Below are positions 24,821 through 33,783 of a stretch of DNA of 64,000 nt, piece by piece. The position numbers and the translations under genes were made by a program. The DNA is from Hydrogenovibrio crunogenus (GTDB lineage Bacteria > Pseudomonadota > Gammaproteobacteria > Thiomicrospirales > Thiomicrospiraceae), in the NCBI RefSeq assembly GCF_004786015.1, contig NZ_CP032096.1, positions 248,001 through 312,000 on the forward strand, in the 5' to 3' direction. Position 1 is the stretch's first letter; the number at the start of each line of letters is the position of its first letter. The notes below the pieces were generated by a model. The model ran no database searches. It saw nothing but the letters and a program-made list of their open reading frames with translations, and had not been told where the DNA came from.

Positions 24821-27352
24821 ATGAGTGTAAATGCGCTAGTCATTGATGATGAATTGTCAGTTGCAGAATTGATTTGCTCGGTTGGAGACATATTCAATGT
24901 GCCTTGTCGCATTGTGACGGATGCAACCGTTTTAAAAGCATCTGATCTGCAGCAGATTAATTTGATTTTTCTAGACTTATGGATGCCGGAAAAAGATGGC
25001 ATTGAAGTACTGGGATGGCTTCAACAACAAGAGTATAGCGGCGCGCTTGTGTTGATGAGTGGCGTGGACTCTTCCGTATTGATGAGTGCGGAAGGACTGG
25101 CATCTTCATATGGTATCAAAGTGGTTGGGCATTTAAATAAACCGTTTGATGTGGCTGCTGTTCAATCATTGATCAATAAAACAGAAGAGAGTTTGAGCAA
25201 AGAGTCTATTGAGTCGTCGGCCGTCACTGAAGAAGAAACGCTGATGAACCCTGTGCAAATACAGCAGGCTTTAGATGAAAATCGAGTTACGGTTTTTTAT
25301 CAGCCCCAAGTGGACTTAAATTCTCAACGGGTGGTGGGGTTTGAGGCCTTGGTAAGGATTTTGTCTGCTGAAAATGAAGTCATTTATCCGAAACGATTTT
25401 TATCGGTGGCAGAAGAGCATGGGCTTATTCATGAAATGACGCGTCAAGTGGTTGATCAAGCCTTGGGGCAATTTAAGGATTTATTGAATCAATACGGCCA
25501 GTTAACGCTTTCCATTAATTTATCCACACAAGACCTGGAAGACCTTGAGTTTGCCGATTGGTTGTATGAAAAGGTCGATGCTTTGGACATTCCCCGAGGC
25601 AAAATTGTTTTTGAAATCTCCGGAATTGAAAAACTACCCTCTTATTCCTTGGTGGTGGCGGGTCTTAGCCGTTTAAGGTTGAAAGGGTTTAAAGTGTCTT
25701 TGGATTATTTCGGTGCTGGCAATGTCACTTTGGAGCAGGTACAAACCTATCCCATTACCGAATTAAAAATTGACCCAAGTTTTGCCGTCAACATTTTGAT
25801 CGATGAAAAGTCTGCCATCCTGATTAAAAGCACTTTGCAGATGTGTCATGCTTTGGACTTGGATGTGGTTGTAATCGGCGTCGAAAGTGAAGCCATTGCT
25901 GCGCAGCTCAAGCTACTCGGCGCGCGGATTGTACAAGGGTATTGGTACTCGCGTTCGCTTAGCTTTGAAAAAACACTGGAATTGTTGGAACAGAATGAAG
26001 AAACCATGCCGGTTGAAACCGTCAATTTGTGTGCCTTAACCGAACAAGAGTCGACAGAGACCGAAGTCAAGCTTAATCAGCACGAGGATTCGCCGCCGCA
26101 CAAAGATGAGAATGAGCGTGTTTTATCAATGGTTGAAGCGCTTGAGACCAAATTAAACCTATCTGAAACCGCCCCGGTTGAGGGAAAGCAACTCAGCGAT
26201 GGCAAGCAATCTTCTCAACCTCAGGAGACCGCTTCAGCGAAGGACGTTGAAAATACGACGGTTACAAAGCACGACAAAGAGGTTAAAGAAGAAATACAGC
26301 AGGAAGAGGAATCTGCTTTAGCCCAATCCAAAATCAAATTGGGCAAAGCGACCCCACGCGCCATGCTAACCTTTATTTTGCCATTGACCGGTAAATTCAG
26401 TTTTATTGGGAACAGTCAAAAGTTCGGGATGATTTTGGCCTATCTTGCTGCATTTGAAGAACGTCGCACGGATTGCTATATCGGACTGGAGTTTTATGAT
26501 GATGCCTCTTCACTCGATCAGTTTTATACCTATGTGGAAAAGCATATTTCCTCCAAAAGTATCGGAATCATAGGCCCGTCTTTTTCATTGTTTGAATCAG
26601 AAGGCTTCGCTAAGAAAACCGCTGGTAGCAAATTGCCTATTATTGGTTCATTTAACAGTTGTGACGATTTAAGAAAACCCAATGCAAAAGGACTTTACAA
26701 CTTCAAACCTGGTGTCAGTGAAGAAATAAATCTGATTTTGGATCGATTGAAAGAAAACGGCAACAAGTCACTTTGCATTATTCCAAAAACCCGTGTGAAT
26801 ATGGGGCTGGATTTAATTCGCTCACGCATGGATGCGTCTGAAATCATCAACTATGACATGAAAGCGTTTAATCAAGTCATTCAAGCCGTGAAAAAACGAT
26901 TGCCAAACAAAGTGTTCTTTTTTGGTTCGGCCAGAGCAATGGTGAAGTTGATTGAAGAGGTGAATGATGAAAATATTCAATACTACACAACCTCGTTAGC
27001 CGGTACTGGAATGTTGAAAAAACTGCTATCCCGTCAAGGAAAACTCAATGTGATGGCCACCAGCCCGCTGCCTGATTTGCAAGGCGATACCATGGCCGCC
27101 AAGTTATTTCGTTCTCAGGCCAAAGAACGCCGAATACCGTCGAAGTTCATTAATATTATCAGTTTTGAAGCCTACCTGGTGACCAAGCTCGTTTTGGACT
27201 TATACATCAAAAACAGTCAGGATATGAATGCCAAGCAACTGAAAAAAGCGTTGGAAAATGTATTCAGTTATGACTTGGGACTGGATTATCCGGTTTCCTG
27301 GGCGCAGGAAAAAAGACAGCTGTTACATCATATTTACCTGAACAAGTTATAA
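24821..27352 (+). CDS. Response regulator REC-degenerate EAL-LivK-like binding-protein domain
   Basis: 843 residues with no signal peptide or membrane helix. REC at 1-125 has acidic D9/D10 and phospho-Asp D52 (IFLDLWMP). The EAL domain (about 145-390) keeps EAL (175-177), N233 and E265. The DDFG pair is D295-Y296 and the EGVE Glu is Ile352, so phosphodiesterase activity is doubtful. An acidic, Gln/Ser-rich linker covers about 395-505. Residues about 510-843 resemble a type I periplasmic-binding protein of the LivK kind (FILPLTGKFSFIGNSQKFG, EFYDDASS, IGIIGPSFS). Such a domain in a soluble cytoplasmic regulator is unusual. It is cotranscribed with the hybrid kinase. Confidence 0.85.
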   Translation: MSVNALVIDDELSVAELICSVGDIFNVPCRIVTDATVLKASDLQQINLIFLDLWMPEKDGIEVLGWLQQQEYSGALVLMSGVDSSVLMSAEGLASSYGIKVVGHLNKPFDVAAVQSLINKTEESLSKESIESSAVTEEETLMNPVQIQQALDENRVTVFYQPQVDLNSQRVVGFEALVRILSAENEVIYPKRFLSVAEEHGLIHEMTRQVVDQALGQFKDLLNQYGQLTLSINLSTQDLEDLEFADWLYEKVDALDIPRGKIVFEISGIEKLPSYSLVVAGLSRLRLKGFKVSLDYFGAGNVTLEQVQTYPITELKIDPSFAVNILIDEKSAILIKSTLQMCHALDLDVVVIGVESEAIAAQLKLLGARIVQGYWYSRSLSFEKTLELLEQNEETMPVETVNLCALTEQESTETEVKLNQHEDSPPHKDENERVLSMVEALETKLNLSETAPVEGKQLSDGKQSSQPQETASAKDVENTTVTKHDKEVKEEIQQEEESALAQSKIKLGKATPRAMLTFILPLTGKFSFIGNSQKFGMILAYLAAFEERRTDCYIGLEFYDDASSLDQFYTYVEKHISSKSIGIIGPSFSLFESEGFAKKTAGSKLPIIGSFNSCDDLRKPNAKGLYNFKPGVSEEINLILDRLKENGNKSLCIIPKTRVNMGLDLIRSRMDASEIINYDMKAFNQVIQAVKKRLPNKVFFFGSARAMVKLIEEVNDENIQYYTTSLAGTGMLKKLLSRQGKLNVMATSPLPDLQGDTMAAKLFRSQAKERRIPSKFINIISFEAYLVTKLVLDLYIKNSQDMNAKQLKKALENVFSYDLGLDYPVSWAQEKRQLLHHIYLNKL

Positions 27353-27366
27353 CGGATAAAAAATAC

Positions 27367-27376
27367 CCAGGCCTGG
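27367..27376. repeat. CCAGGCCTGG palindrome, intergenic
   Basis: Exact copy 14 bases after the response-regulator stop, followed by TCATTTT. It could form part of a weak terminator for the preceding gene. Confidence 0.85.
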
Positions 27377-27472
27377 TCATTTTAGGTCAGAGAAAGGAGA
27401 AAAACGTTACAACCAATCCTGATGTTGATGTAACCATCTAAGGCGAAATGATAGAGCAGTTTGCTTGACTCG

Positions 27473-27904
27473 CTAAGTGGACATCAGCCAATCGAGCAAA
27501 CCGAGCAGGATGGCGTAACGGGCACCTTTTCCAATGAACACCAAAATTACAAACCAATAAAATCGTACCCGCATAATGCCGGCAATAAAGGTTAACGCAT
27601 CACCGAAAATAGGCGCCCAAGCCAACAATAGCGACCAGGTACCATAATGCTGAAACCAATGCTGACTGGCTTCAAGGGTTTTAGGTTTGATTGGAAACCA
27701 GCGTCGATTTTGGTAGTGTAATAAATAGCGCCCCAAAGCGTAATTCAGCATTGCACCCAGTGTGTTACCCAGTGTGGCCCAAAACCATAAATGCCACGGA
27801 TCATGTCCTGCAGAGGCCAGCCCCAGTAGTAATATTTCCGATCCTGCGGGTAACAGTGTTGCCGCTAAAAAAGAGACTAAAAATAGAGAAAGATAACTGT
27901 CCAT
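27473..27904 (-). CDS. YqaA/DedA-like (VTT domain) membrane protein
   Basis: 143 residues, mostly hydrophobic with four or five membrane segments. Family elements are the N-terminal FLAATLLPAGSEILL, WFWATLGNTLGAMLNYALGRYL, and FGDALTFIAGIMRVRF. This matches the short YqaA branch of the DedA/SNARE-associated (VTT) superfamily, whose members are implicated in lipid or envelope homeostasis. It is a single minus-strand gene between two plus-strand units. Confidence 0.85.
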   Translation of the reverse strand: MDSYLSLFLVSFLAATLLPAGSEILLLGLASAGHDPWHLWFWATLGNTLGAMLNYALGRYLLHYQNRRWFPIKPKTLEASQHWFQHYGTWSLLLAWAPIFGDALTFIAGIMRVRFYWFVILVFIGKGARYAILLGLLDWLMST

Positions 27905-28201
27905 TTCGATATTTTACGCTTTTTCGATTGGTGCCGTTAATGCCATTAAAATCAGCTAGGCCTGGTTAATATTAAACAGGAGTTATTTAACTCATTGAAA
28001 AATTTAATCATACGCAAAAAGCCTGTTTGAAGGTACTTTCAAAGCTTAAGTTTTATTTTTGAGCGAATCACATCGTATCTTAGACGTGACTATTGTTAAA
28101 TTTTGCGTTATTTTGGGTAGGTCAGGTTAAAAAATAATAAATATTTGTTCATTAAAAACAACAGGATAAACAAAATCCAATTTCTACAAAGGATGTGAAT
28201 C
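27905..28201. other. Intergenic region between yqaA-like and zinc-ribbon genes
   Basis: 297 bases. It contains a near copy of the palindrome element (CTAGGCCTGG, 27956-27965) and AT-rich DNA. AAAGGATG precedes the ATG at 28202. No gene was recognised. Confidence 0.5.
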
Positions 28202-28705
28202 ATGAGTGGTAAAAGTGTTGATTTGAATAAAAACGGTAAAGGCAATAAACTGATCAAAGAAAAAATCCATGACCCTTATATGGCTCGTTGTAAACCGACG
28301 GAGCCGACGGTTTGCTCAGAGTGTGGTGTGGTGTTTTCGTCCGGACGATGGCAGTGGATGGAAAATGCGCCGGACAACCCCAAGATGATACTCTGTCCGG
28401 CATGCCAAAGAATACATGATCGTGTGCCGGCAGGTTACTTAACCTTGCAAGGCCCTTTCTACGAAGAACACAAAGAAGAAATAGCCAAACTTATTCGAAA
28501 CCATTCCGATCGTCAGGAACAAGAGCATCCTTTAAAGCGTTTAATGGATATTGAAGATCAGAAAGACAAGTCTACTTTGGTTACGGTGACGGAGCATCAT
28601 TTGGCAACCAGTCTTGGTAAGGCGATTGAAAGCGCCTTTCAAGGTGATTTGGATATTCAATACACAGATGAAGACACCGTCGTTCGCGTTTACTGGGAAC
28701 GTTAA
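28202..28705 (+). CDS. BCAM0308-type zinc-ribbon protein
   Basis: 167 residues. The N-terminal third has a CxxC...CxxC zinc ribbon (VCSECGVVFSSGRWQW and LCPACQRIHDRVPAGY). The C-terminal part has alternating beta/helix character (TLVTVTEHHLATSLGKAI..., DTVVRVYWER). The pattern fits a small conserved family of unknown function often labelled BCAM0308. A nucleic-acid or protein-binding role is possible but not shown. It is monocistronic, with a possible terminator downstream. Confidence 0.7.
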   Translation: MSGKSVDLNKNGKGNKLIKEKIHDPYMARCKPTEPTVCSECGVVFSSGRWQWMENAPDNPKMILCPACQRIHDRVPAGYLTLQGPFYEEHKEEIAKLIRNHSDRQEQEHPLKRLMDIEDQKDKSTLVTVTEHHLATSLGKAIESAFQGDLDIQYTDEDTVVRVYWER

Positions 28706-28762
28706 TACACCAAACGGTTAACAAATAAATAGGCTTGGCGCTTGAGCCGGGTCAGTCTGGTG

Positions 28763-28787
28763 AAGGCGGCATGCCTTTTCTTTTTTC
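28763..28787 (+). terminator. Possible terminator after the zinc-ribbon gene
   Basis: AAGGC-GGCAT-GCCTT hairpin (28763-28777) followed by a T-rich tract (TTCTTTTTT). Confidence 0.5.
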
Positions 28788-28862
28788 TCCGTGTTAAGAA
28801 TTCATCGTTGCGTTTTTAACACAGTCATTCAAAAATTACGTTGTCAAAGAGGTCATTTTCTA

Positions 28863-29321
28863 ATGAAGCATTCACTTGTTGTTAACGATAAAAATTATTC
28901 GGTTGAAGCCGATTCAGATACGCCTCTCCTTTGGGTGCTAAGAGATCATTTGCAGTTAAATGGCACCAAGTTCGGTTGTGGCGAAGGCCTCTGTGGGGCT
29001 TGCACGGTATTAATTGACGGCAATCCTGTTCGCAGTTGCTCCTATCCTATTTCATCTTTAAAAGATCAATCGGTCATCACGATTGAAGGCGTCGATCCTG
29101 AGCACCCTGTGGTGCAGGCCTGGAAAGAAATCGATGTGCCACAATGCGGCTATTGTCAATCCGGGCAAATTCTATCCGCCGTCGACCTGCTAGACAAAAC
29201 GTCTAATCCAACCGATGAAGACGTGCAGTCAGCCATGAGAAATATCTGTCGCTGTGGAACCTATCCAGAAATTAAGAAAGCCGTTGAGCTGTCCACTGAG
29301 TTAAAGCGAAAGGAGGCGTAA
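28863..29321 (+). CDS. iorA: [2Fe-2S] subunit of a xanthine-oxidase-family molybdenum hydroxylase (IorA-like)
   Basis: 152 residues from the ATG at 28863, with AGAGG upstream. The frame extends upstream to 28791 but without conserved sequence. The plant-ferredoxin cluster is GCGEGLCGAC plus a later Cys (SCSYP). The second cluster has CGYCQSG and CRCGTY. This is the two-cluster small subunit that passes electrons from the molybdenum centre. Its stop is one base from the start of the large subunit. The homologous isoquinoline 1-oxidoreductase hydroxylates N-heterocycles; the substrate here is unknown. Confidence 0.88.
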   Translation: MKHSLVVNDKNYSVEADSDTPLLWVLRDHLQLNGTKFGCGEGLCGACTVLIDGNPVRSCSYPISSLKDQSVITIEGVDPEHPVVQAWKEIDVPQCGYCQSGQILSAVDLLDKTSNPTDEDVQSAMRNICRCGTYPEIKKAVELSTELKRKEA

Positions 29322-29322
29322 C

Positions 29323-31530
29323 ATGCAAGATTTAATGAAAAAGGCGTCAACAGAAGATTCCCAAGATTCATCCGTAACACACACCTCCAAAAACGTTCAG
29401 GTCGAAGTGATTGAACCTGAAAATCCGAGTCGCCGTGCGTTATTAAAAGCGGGCTTACTGGGAGTGGGTGGACTCGTGCTTGGTTTCAATTTACCGTCAG
29501 CCCAAAAAGCCTACGCAAAAACGGATGCTTCAACCTCAGACAGCTATCCGGTTAAAGGGTGGCTGCAGTTGGACGAAAGTGGTCAACTCGCCATGTTTAT
29601 TCCAGTTTCCGAAATGGGGCAAGGGTCACAGACAGCCATTACCATGATTTTTGCCGATGAATTGGGCGCGGATTATCAAAAGGTGGTGGTGAAGTCACCC
29701 ATTAATGATTCCCTTTACAACAATCCGATTTTTGGTATGCAATTAACAGGTGGGAGTACCGCTGTACGCGCATGGTGGGAGCCGATGCGTGTGATTGCGG
29801 CGACTTTGCGTGAGATGTTAGTTGAATCAGCTGCCAAGCAATGGCAGGTCTCCGCCAAGGAGTGTGACGTTAAAGAAGGCTTTATCCTCCATAAAGCAAC
29901 CCAACGTAAAATAGCTTTTCAGCATGTCATTGACACGGCTAAGTGGGTTCAACCCCCTAAAAGTCCTACCCTTAAGAAAGCAAGTGAATACCGTTACATT
30001 GGTAAACCCATGCACAGAGTGGATACGCCCAGTAAAGTGAATGGTACCGCGGTCTTTGGGATCGATGTTCAATTACCCGACATGCTGATTGCAACGGTTG
30101 CACAGTCACCGGTGTTTGGCGGGCAAGTAGACAGCTACGATGAAAAAGCCGCCAAATCCGTCAAGGGTGTGAAAGGTATCGTTAAAATTCCACATGGCAT
30201 TGCCGTGGTGGCCGACAGTTATTGGCAGGCCAAAAAGGGATTGGAAAAACTCAAACCGACTTTTAAAGACGGAGAGACAACCGGTCTCAATACCGACAAC
30301 ATCGAAAAACGTTTAAAAGACGGTTTAAACAAATCTGGTGAATCGGTGAAGTCGGCTCAAGCGGTGACCGATTTTGAACATAAATATGAAGCTGTCTACT
30401 CTGCACCTTATCTGGCGCATACTACGATGGAGCCGATGAACGCCACAGCGCATGTGACCGATTCCCATTGTGAAGTCTGGGCACCGACTCAAAACCAGGC
30501 ACAATCCGCTAAGGTCGCAGCGGATGTAAGCTTGCATCAGCCCGACCAAGTCACTATTCACACCACCTATCTTGGTGGTGGGTTTGGGCGCAGAGCCTTT
30601 GTTGATTATGTCGCGCAGGCCGTGACCCTTTCTATGGAAATGGAACGTCCGGTGAAAGTGATTTGGTCTCGTCCGGAAGACATTCAGCATGACTTTTATC
30701 GTCCTGCGGCGGTTTGTCAGTTTGACGTGAAAACGGATGCCAAAGGGTTGCCAGTTGAATGGAAAACCAAAGTAGTGTCCGATTCCACTATGGCCGAATT
30801 CACCAATGGTTCAGATACCATGATTGATGGTGCCATGTCTGAAGGGTTGGCTGATCAAGAGTATCAATTGCCGAATGTGTCATTGTCTGTCGTGCGTGAA
30901 GACATGAAAATTCCGGTTGGTTTCTGGCGTTCGGTCGGGCATTCCTACAGTGGCTTCTTTCTAGAAGGCATGTTGAATGATCTGGCGCAAAAAGCCGGCT
31001 TCGACCCTTTTGATTACCGACGTGCGCTGCTCAAGCCCGATTCAAGAACCGCAGGCGTGTTGAACCAATTGGAAAAACTCTCCGGTTGGAAATCCAAGTC
31101 AGCGGACAATATTGGAAAAGGCATGGCGGTTGTCGAAAGCTTTGGCAGCTTTGCAGGTGAAGTGGTTGAAGCGCACCTAGAGAACGGGAAAATCAAAGTG
31201 GATAAAGTCTATTGTGTGATTGACTGCGGTATGGTGGTGAACCCTGAAATCGTCAAAAGACAGATGAGTTCCGGCATTATCTACGGCCTCACGGCGGCAC
31301 TGAAAGGCAAGATTCATTTTGAACAAGGACGCGTTCAGGAAACCAACTTCGATAATTATCCGGCACTTACTATGGAAGAGAGCCCGGAAATTATTGTCGA
31401 GATTGTTCAAAGTGAAAATGGCCCCGGCGGTTATGGTGAACCTGGTGTTCCCCCCGTGGCACCTGCACTTGCCGCAGCCATCAGCCAGCTGACCGATAAA
31501 GTCTATCGAGAGTTACCGCTGAAGGTTTGA
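29323..31530 (+). CDS. iorB: Molybdopterin-binding large subunit of aldehyde/isoquinoline oxidoreductase type (IorB-like)
   Basis: 735 residues. A twin-arginine signal (SRRALLKAGLLGVGG, about 36-50) follows a 35-residue polar leader, so the enzyme is predicted to be Tat-exported with its iron-sulfur partner. Molybdopterin-binding motifs include GGGFGRR and QGSQTAI, and the active-site Glu lies in GGYGEPGVPPVAP near the C-terminus. The layout matches the single-chain IorB group and not cytoplasmic xanthine dehydrogenases. No FAD subunit or cytochrome gene is adjacent. The substrate is not predictable. Confidence 0.88.
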   Translation: MQDLMKKASTEDSQDSSVTHTSKNVQVEVIEPENPSRRALLKAGLLGVGGLVLGFNLPSAQKAYAKTDASTSDSYPVKGWLQLDESGQLAMFIPVSEMGQGSQTAITMIFADELGADYQKVVVKSPINDSLYNNPIFGMQLTGGSTAVRAWWEPMRVIAATLREMLVESAAKQWQVSAKECDVKEGFILHKATQRKIAFQHVIDTAKWVQPPKSPTLKKASEYRYIGKPMHRVDTPSKVNGTAVFGIDVQLPDMLIATVAQSPVFGGQVDSYDEKAAKSVKGVKGIVKIPHGIAVVADSYWQAKKGLEKLKPTFKDGETTGLNTDNIEKRLKDGLNKSGESVKSAQAVTDFEHKYEAVYSAPYLAHTTMEPMNATAHVTDSHCEVWAPTQNQAQSAKVAADVSLHQPDQVTIHTTYLGGGFGRRAFVDYVAQAVTLSMEMERPVKVIWSRPEDIQHDFYRPAAVCQFDVKTDAKGLPVEWKTKVVSDSTMAEFTNGSDTMIDGAMSEGLADQEYQLPNVSLSVVREDMKIPVGFWRSVGHSYSGFFLEGMLNDLAQKAGFDPFDYRRALLKPDSRTAGVLNQLEKLSGWKSKSADNIGKGMAVVESFGSFAGEVVEAHLENGKIKVDKVYCVIDCGMVVNPEIVKRQMSSGIIYGLTAALKGKIHFEQGRVQETNFDNYPALTMEESPEIIVEIVQSENGPGGYGEPGVPPVAPALAAAISQLTDKVYRELPLKV

Positions 31531-31540
31531 TACTTTTCAA

Positions 31541-31586
31541 GTTGGGGTGAAGTTTGGACAAATTCTAGTTCAAGCTTCACCAAAAC
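31541..31586. terminator. Long hairpin, bidirectional terminator between iorB and the redoxin gene
   Basis: Two 19-base arms (31541-31559 and 31568-31586) pair with two mismatches and two wobbles around an 8-base loop. T-rich DNA follows on the plus side. It sits between convergent genes. Confidence 0.75.
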
Positions 31587-31633
31587 TTTCTAATTTATTT
31601 TAGATCATTGCAGCGCTTCGCTTTGCCTAAGTC

Positions 31634-32197
31634 CTATTCCGTTTCTGTCCACTTAATGGAACAGCCCATGGAGGGAATCTGTTCTTTCGGGCCGTGTCCG
31701 GTTTCGGCGACTTGTTTCATGGCTTCTAATAAATCGCGTCGGACGTCTTCCGGTGCGGTTTCTTTACGGGAGGCGTCAAGTCGGCCTCGGTATTGCAGTT
31801 TTAAATCGGCGTTGTAGCCAAAAAAGTCTGGAGTACAGACGGCGCCATAGGCTTTGGCGACTTCCTGTGTTTCATCCATCACGTAAGGGAATGGAAAAAC
31901 GTAGGTTTCAGCGACTTTTTTCATGTTTTCAAACGAGTCTTCTTCATATTCATTTGGATCGTTCGACATGATGGCAATGCTGTTAATGCCATAGGTGTCA
32001 CGAAGAATGCGGGCATCGTCCGCCAGGCGTTCTTGAATGGCTTTGACATACGGGCAGTGGTTGCAGATGAACATGACCAATAAGCCGTTCGGGCCTTTGG
32101 CCTTTTCCAAAGTCCAGTTTTGCCCGTCCACACCGGGTAAATCAAACTCGATGGCGGGTTGGCCGAAATCACAGATGGGGGTGGTTAAACTGACCAT
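31634..32197 (-). CDS. Thioredoxin-like (redoxin) family protein
   Basis: 187 residues in an AhpC/TSA-type thioredoxin fold. The active site is CNHCPYV, a CxxC variant with His and a following Pro. A conserved CTPDFFGY block sits where the cis-Pro loop is expected. No signal peptide is evident, so it is cytoplasmic. It is likely a thiol oxidoreductase or peroxiredoxin-like protein; the substrate is unknown. It is a single gene upstream of a convergent hairpin. Confidence 0.8.
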   Translation of the reverse strand: MVSLTTPICDFGQPAIEFDLPGVDGQNWTLEKAKGPNGLLVMFICNHCPYVKAIQERLADDARILRDTYGINSIAIMSNDPNEYEEDSFENMKKVAETYVFPFPYVMDETQEVAKAYGAVCTPDFFGYNADLKLQYRGRLDASRKETAPEDVRRDLLEAMKQVAETGHGPKEQIPSMGCSIKWTETE

Positions 32198-32251
32198 ACG
32201 GTTTCCTTTTTATAAATCGTTATTGTTTATAGTCTCTGTATTATAGGTAAT

Positions 32252-32279
32252 AAAAAAGCCGCATAAAAGCGGCTTTTTT
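32252..32279 (-). terminator. Rho-independent terminator after the DUF5666 lipoprotein
   Basis: AAAAAAGCCGC (32252-32262) and GCGGCTTTTTT (32269-32279) form an 11-bp stem with a 6-base loop. On the minus strand it ends in a T-run. Confidence 0.9.
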
Positions 32280-32310
32280 AGTGAGGTCATTCACAACGAA
32301 TGAAGAGGTG

Positions 32311-33783
32311 TTAAGGCGATTCTAGCTCGATGGTATCAGCCGTTCCATCCGCCGTTACTTTATCTTCGATTTTGACTAGGCTTTGATTTAAGGTGACTGC
32401 ATTGAAAAATTCTGCCTGAGTCATGCTGGTGTCATCGCTATTTTTAAAAGACGTTCCAGGGGCAATCGAAAACGTAACACCTAAGACTTTAATGCTTGTG
32501 CCTGTACTTGTTCCAGCTTCGACAATCCCTTTAACAACAATGTCGCTGGCTTCTTTGACTTTGACGCCAGAAGCGAAGACGCTGCCATCCCCATTATCAT
32601 AGCCTTCAATTTCAACATAATCCGTGGTTGGATTTAAGTCGTTTACAGAGAAGCTGTCCGTATCCAACACCTCATTTTCCATTTCCGTTTCGGTGCCGAC
32701 ATGAACCGTAATGGCTGGTTGACCTGTCACAGGGCTCACAGTAAAGGTTTTATTGGTTGTATCAATTGCGCTGACGGTGGCTTTGATTTTGATTTCACCA
32801 CTGCGCAGTTTCAGTTCGGTCGCGATTAATTTGCCATTGACAATGCTGCCTTCGGCTTCAACCTGCATATTGTCTTCTAGAGTTAAGCTCGGTGGAGACA
32901 ATTCAGCATTGCTTGCGTCCACAGGAATTTGGTTGACTTTGAAGTTCGCTAGGTCGCCTGTGTTGTAACCTGAAACAAACCCTTCTACCTCAAATTCATC
33001 GGTATCCTCAACACTGTCGTCTTTCCCTTCCACTTTTGAGGCGATGATAGTGTCAACGCCATTATAAGTGCCTTTGGCTTCAACGTAGGCACCGTTCACT
33101 AATCCATTAGGTAGGTCGCTCAGTTCTGCTGCAGAGGCATCAATATTAACCGAGTTAAGCGTAAAGCTTGTTCCAATTAAACCAGCAATGGTGCCTTTCA
33201 GTTCAATTTCACTGGTGCTGCTGTCAAAGACGGCATCTTTGAGTTCAATACGGGTGGCAATTAATTGATTGCTGGCATTATAGAACCCACTGACTTCGAC
33301 ATTGTTATTGTCAGACAGGTTGGTGAAGTCAAACTTGGTGCCATCAACGTTGGTGCCATCGTAGGAGGTTGTATTGATGTCAGCAATGACGGTTGTACCC
33401 AGCACGGTAAACTCTTTCTGGTCAGGCGACAGCAAAGTCAAGCCTGAGACAGGCCCTTGAATGTCATCGTCGTAAACGATGCTGGTTGCCGTGCCGGTGA
33501 TGCCATCAGCATTGATGCTACCGTTGACTTTGACGACCATACCAATGGCTAGGTCTCCTTGGGTTCCACTGATGCCTTCAATGTCAAAGTTTGATGCGTT
33601 GGTTTCAAACTCGACACCGTTTACGAAGACACTTCCGAACCCGGTGATGGTCCCAGAAGAAATGTAACCTGTTCCACCGATGCCGCTGGTGGTGTTGGCG
33701 TCAGACGTGGTGTCTCCGCCACAACCGTAAAGAGCCAGTGCTAGAGCCGTTGGAAGAGTGGCAAGTATTAATCCTTTTTTCAT
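32311..33783 (-). CDS. DUF5666-repeat lipoprotein
   Basis: 490 residues. The signal peptide ends in a lipobox (ALYGCGG, Cys21), so the protein is membrane anchored. The body is a series of about six beta-rich modules resembling DUF5666. They recur with motifs like GxVxxxxxxFxVxGxxI and VEAEGSIVNGKLIA, each about 60-75 residues. It is strongly acidic with no enzymatic motif. Its start overlaps the stop of the DUF6502 gene by four bases (ATGA). Function is unknown. Confidence 0.8.
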   Translation of the reverse strand: MKKGLILATLPTALALALYGCGGDTTSDANTTSGIGGTGYISSGTITGFGSVFVNGVEFETNASNFDIEGISGTQGDLAIGMVVKVNGSINADGITGTATSIVYDDDIQGPVSGLTLLSPDQKEFTVLGTTVIADINTTSYDGTNVDGTKFDFTNLSDNNNVEVSGFYNASNQLIATRIELKDAVFDSSTSEIELKGTIAGLIGTSFTLNSVNIDASAAELSDLPNGLVNGAYVEAKGTYNGVDTIIASKVEGKDDSVEDTDEFEVEGFVSGYNTGDLANFKVNQIPVDASNAELSPPSLTLEDNMQVEAEGSIVNGKLIATELKLRSGEIKIKATVSAIDTTNKTFTVSPVTGQPAITVHVGTETEMENEVLDTDSFSVNDLNPTTDYVEIEGYDNGDGSVFASGVKVKEASDIVVKGIVEAGTSTGTSIKVLGVTFSIAPGTSFKNSDDTSMTQAEFFNAVTLNQSLVKIEDKVTADGTADTIELESP

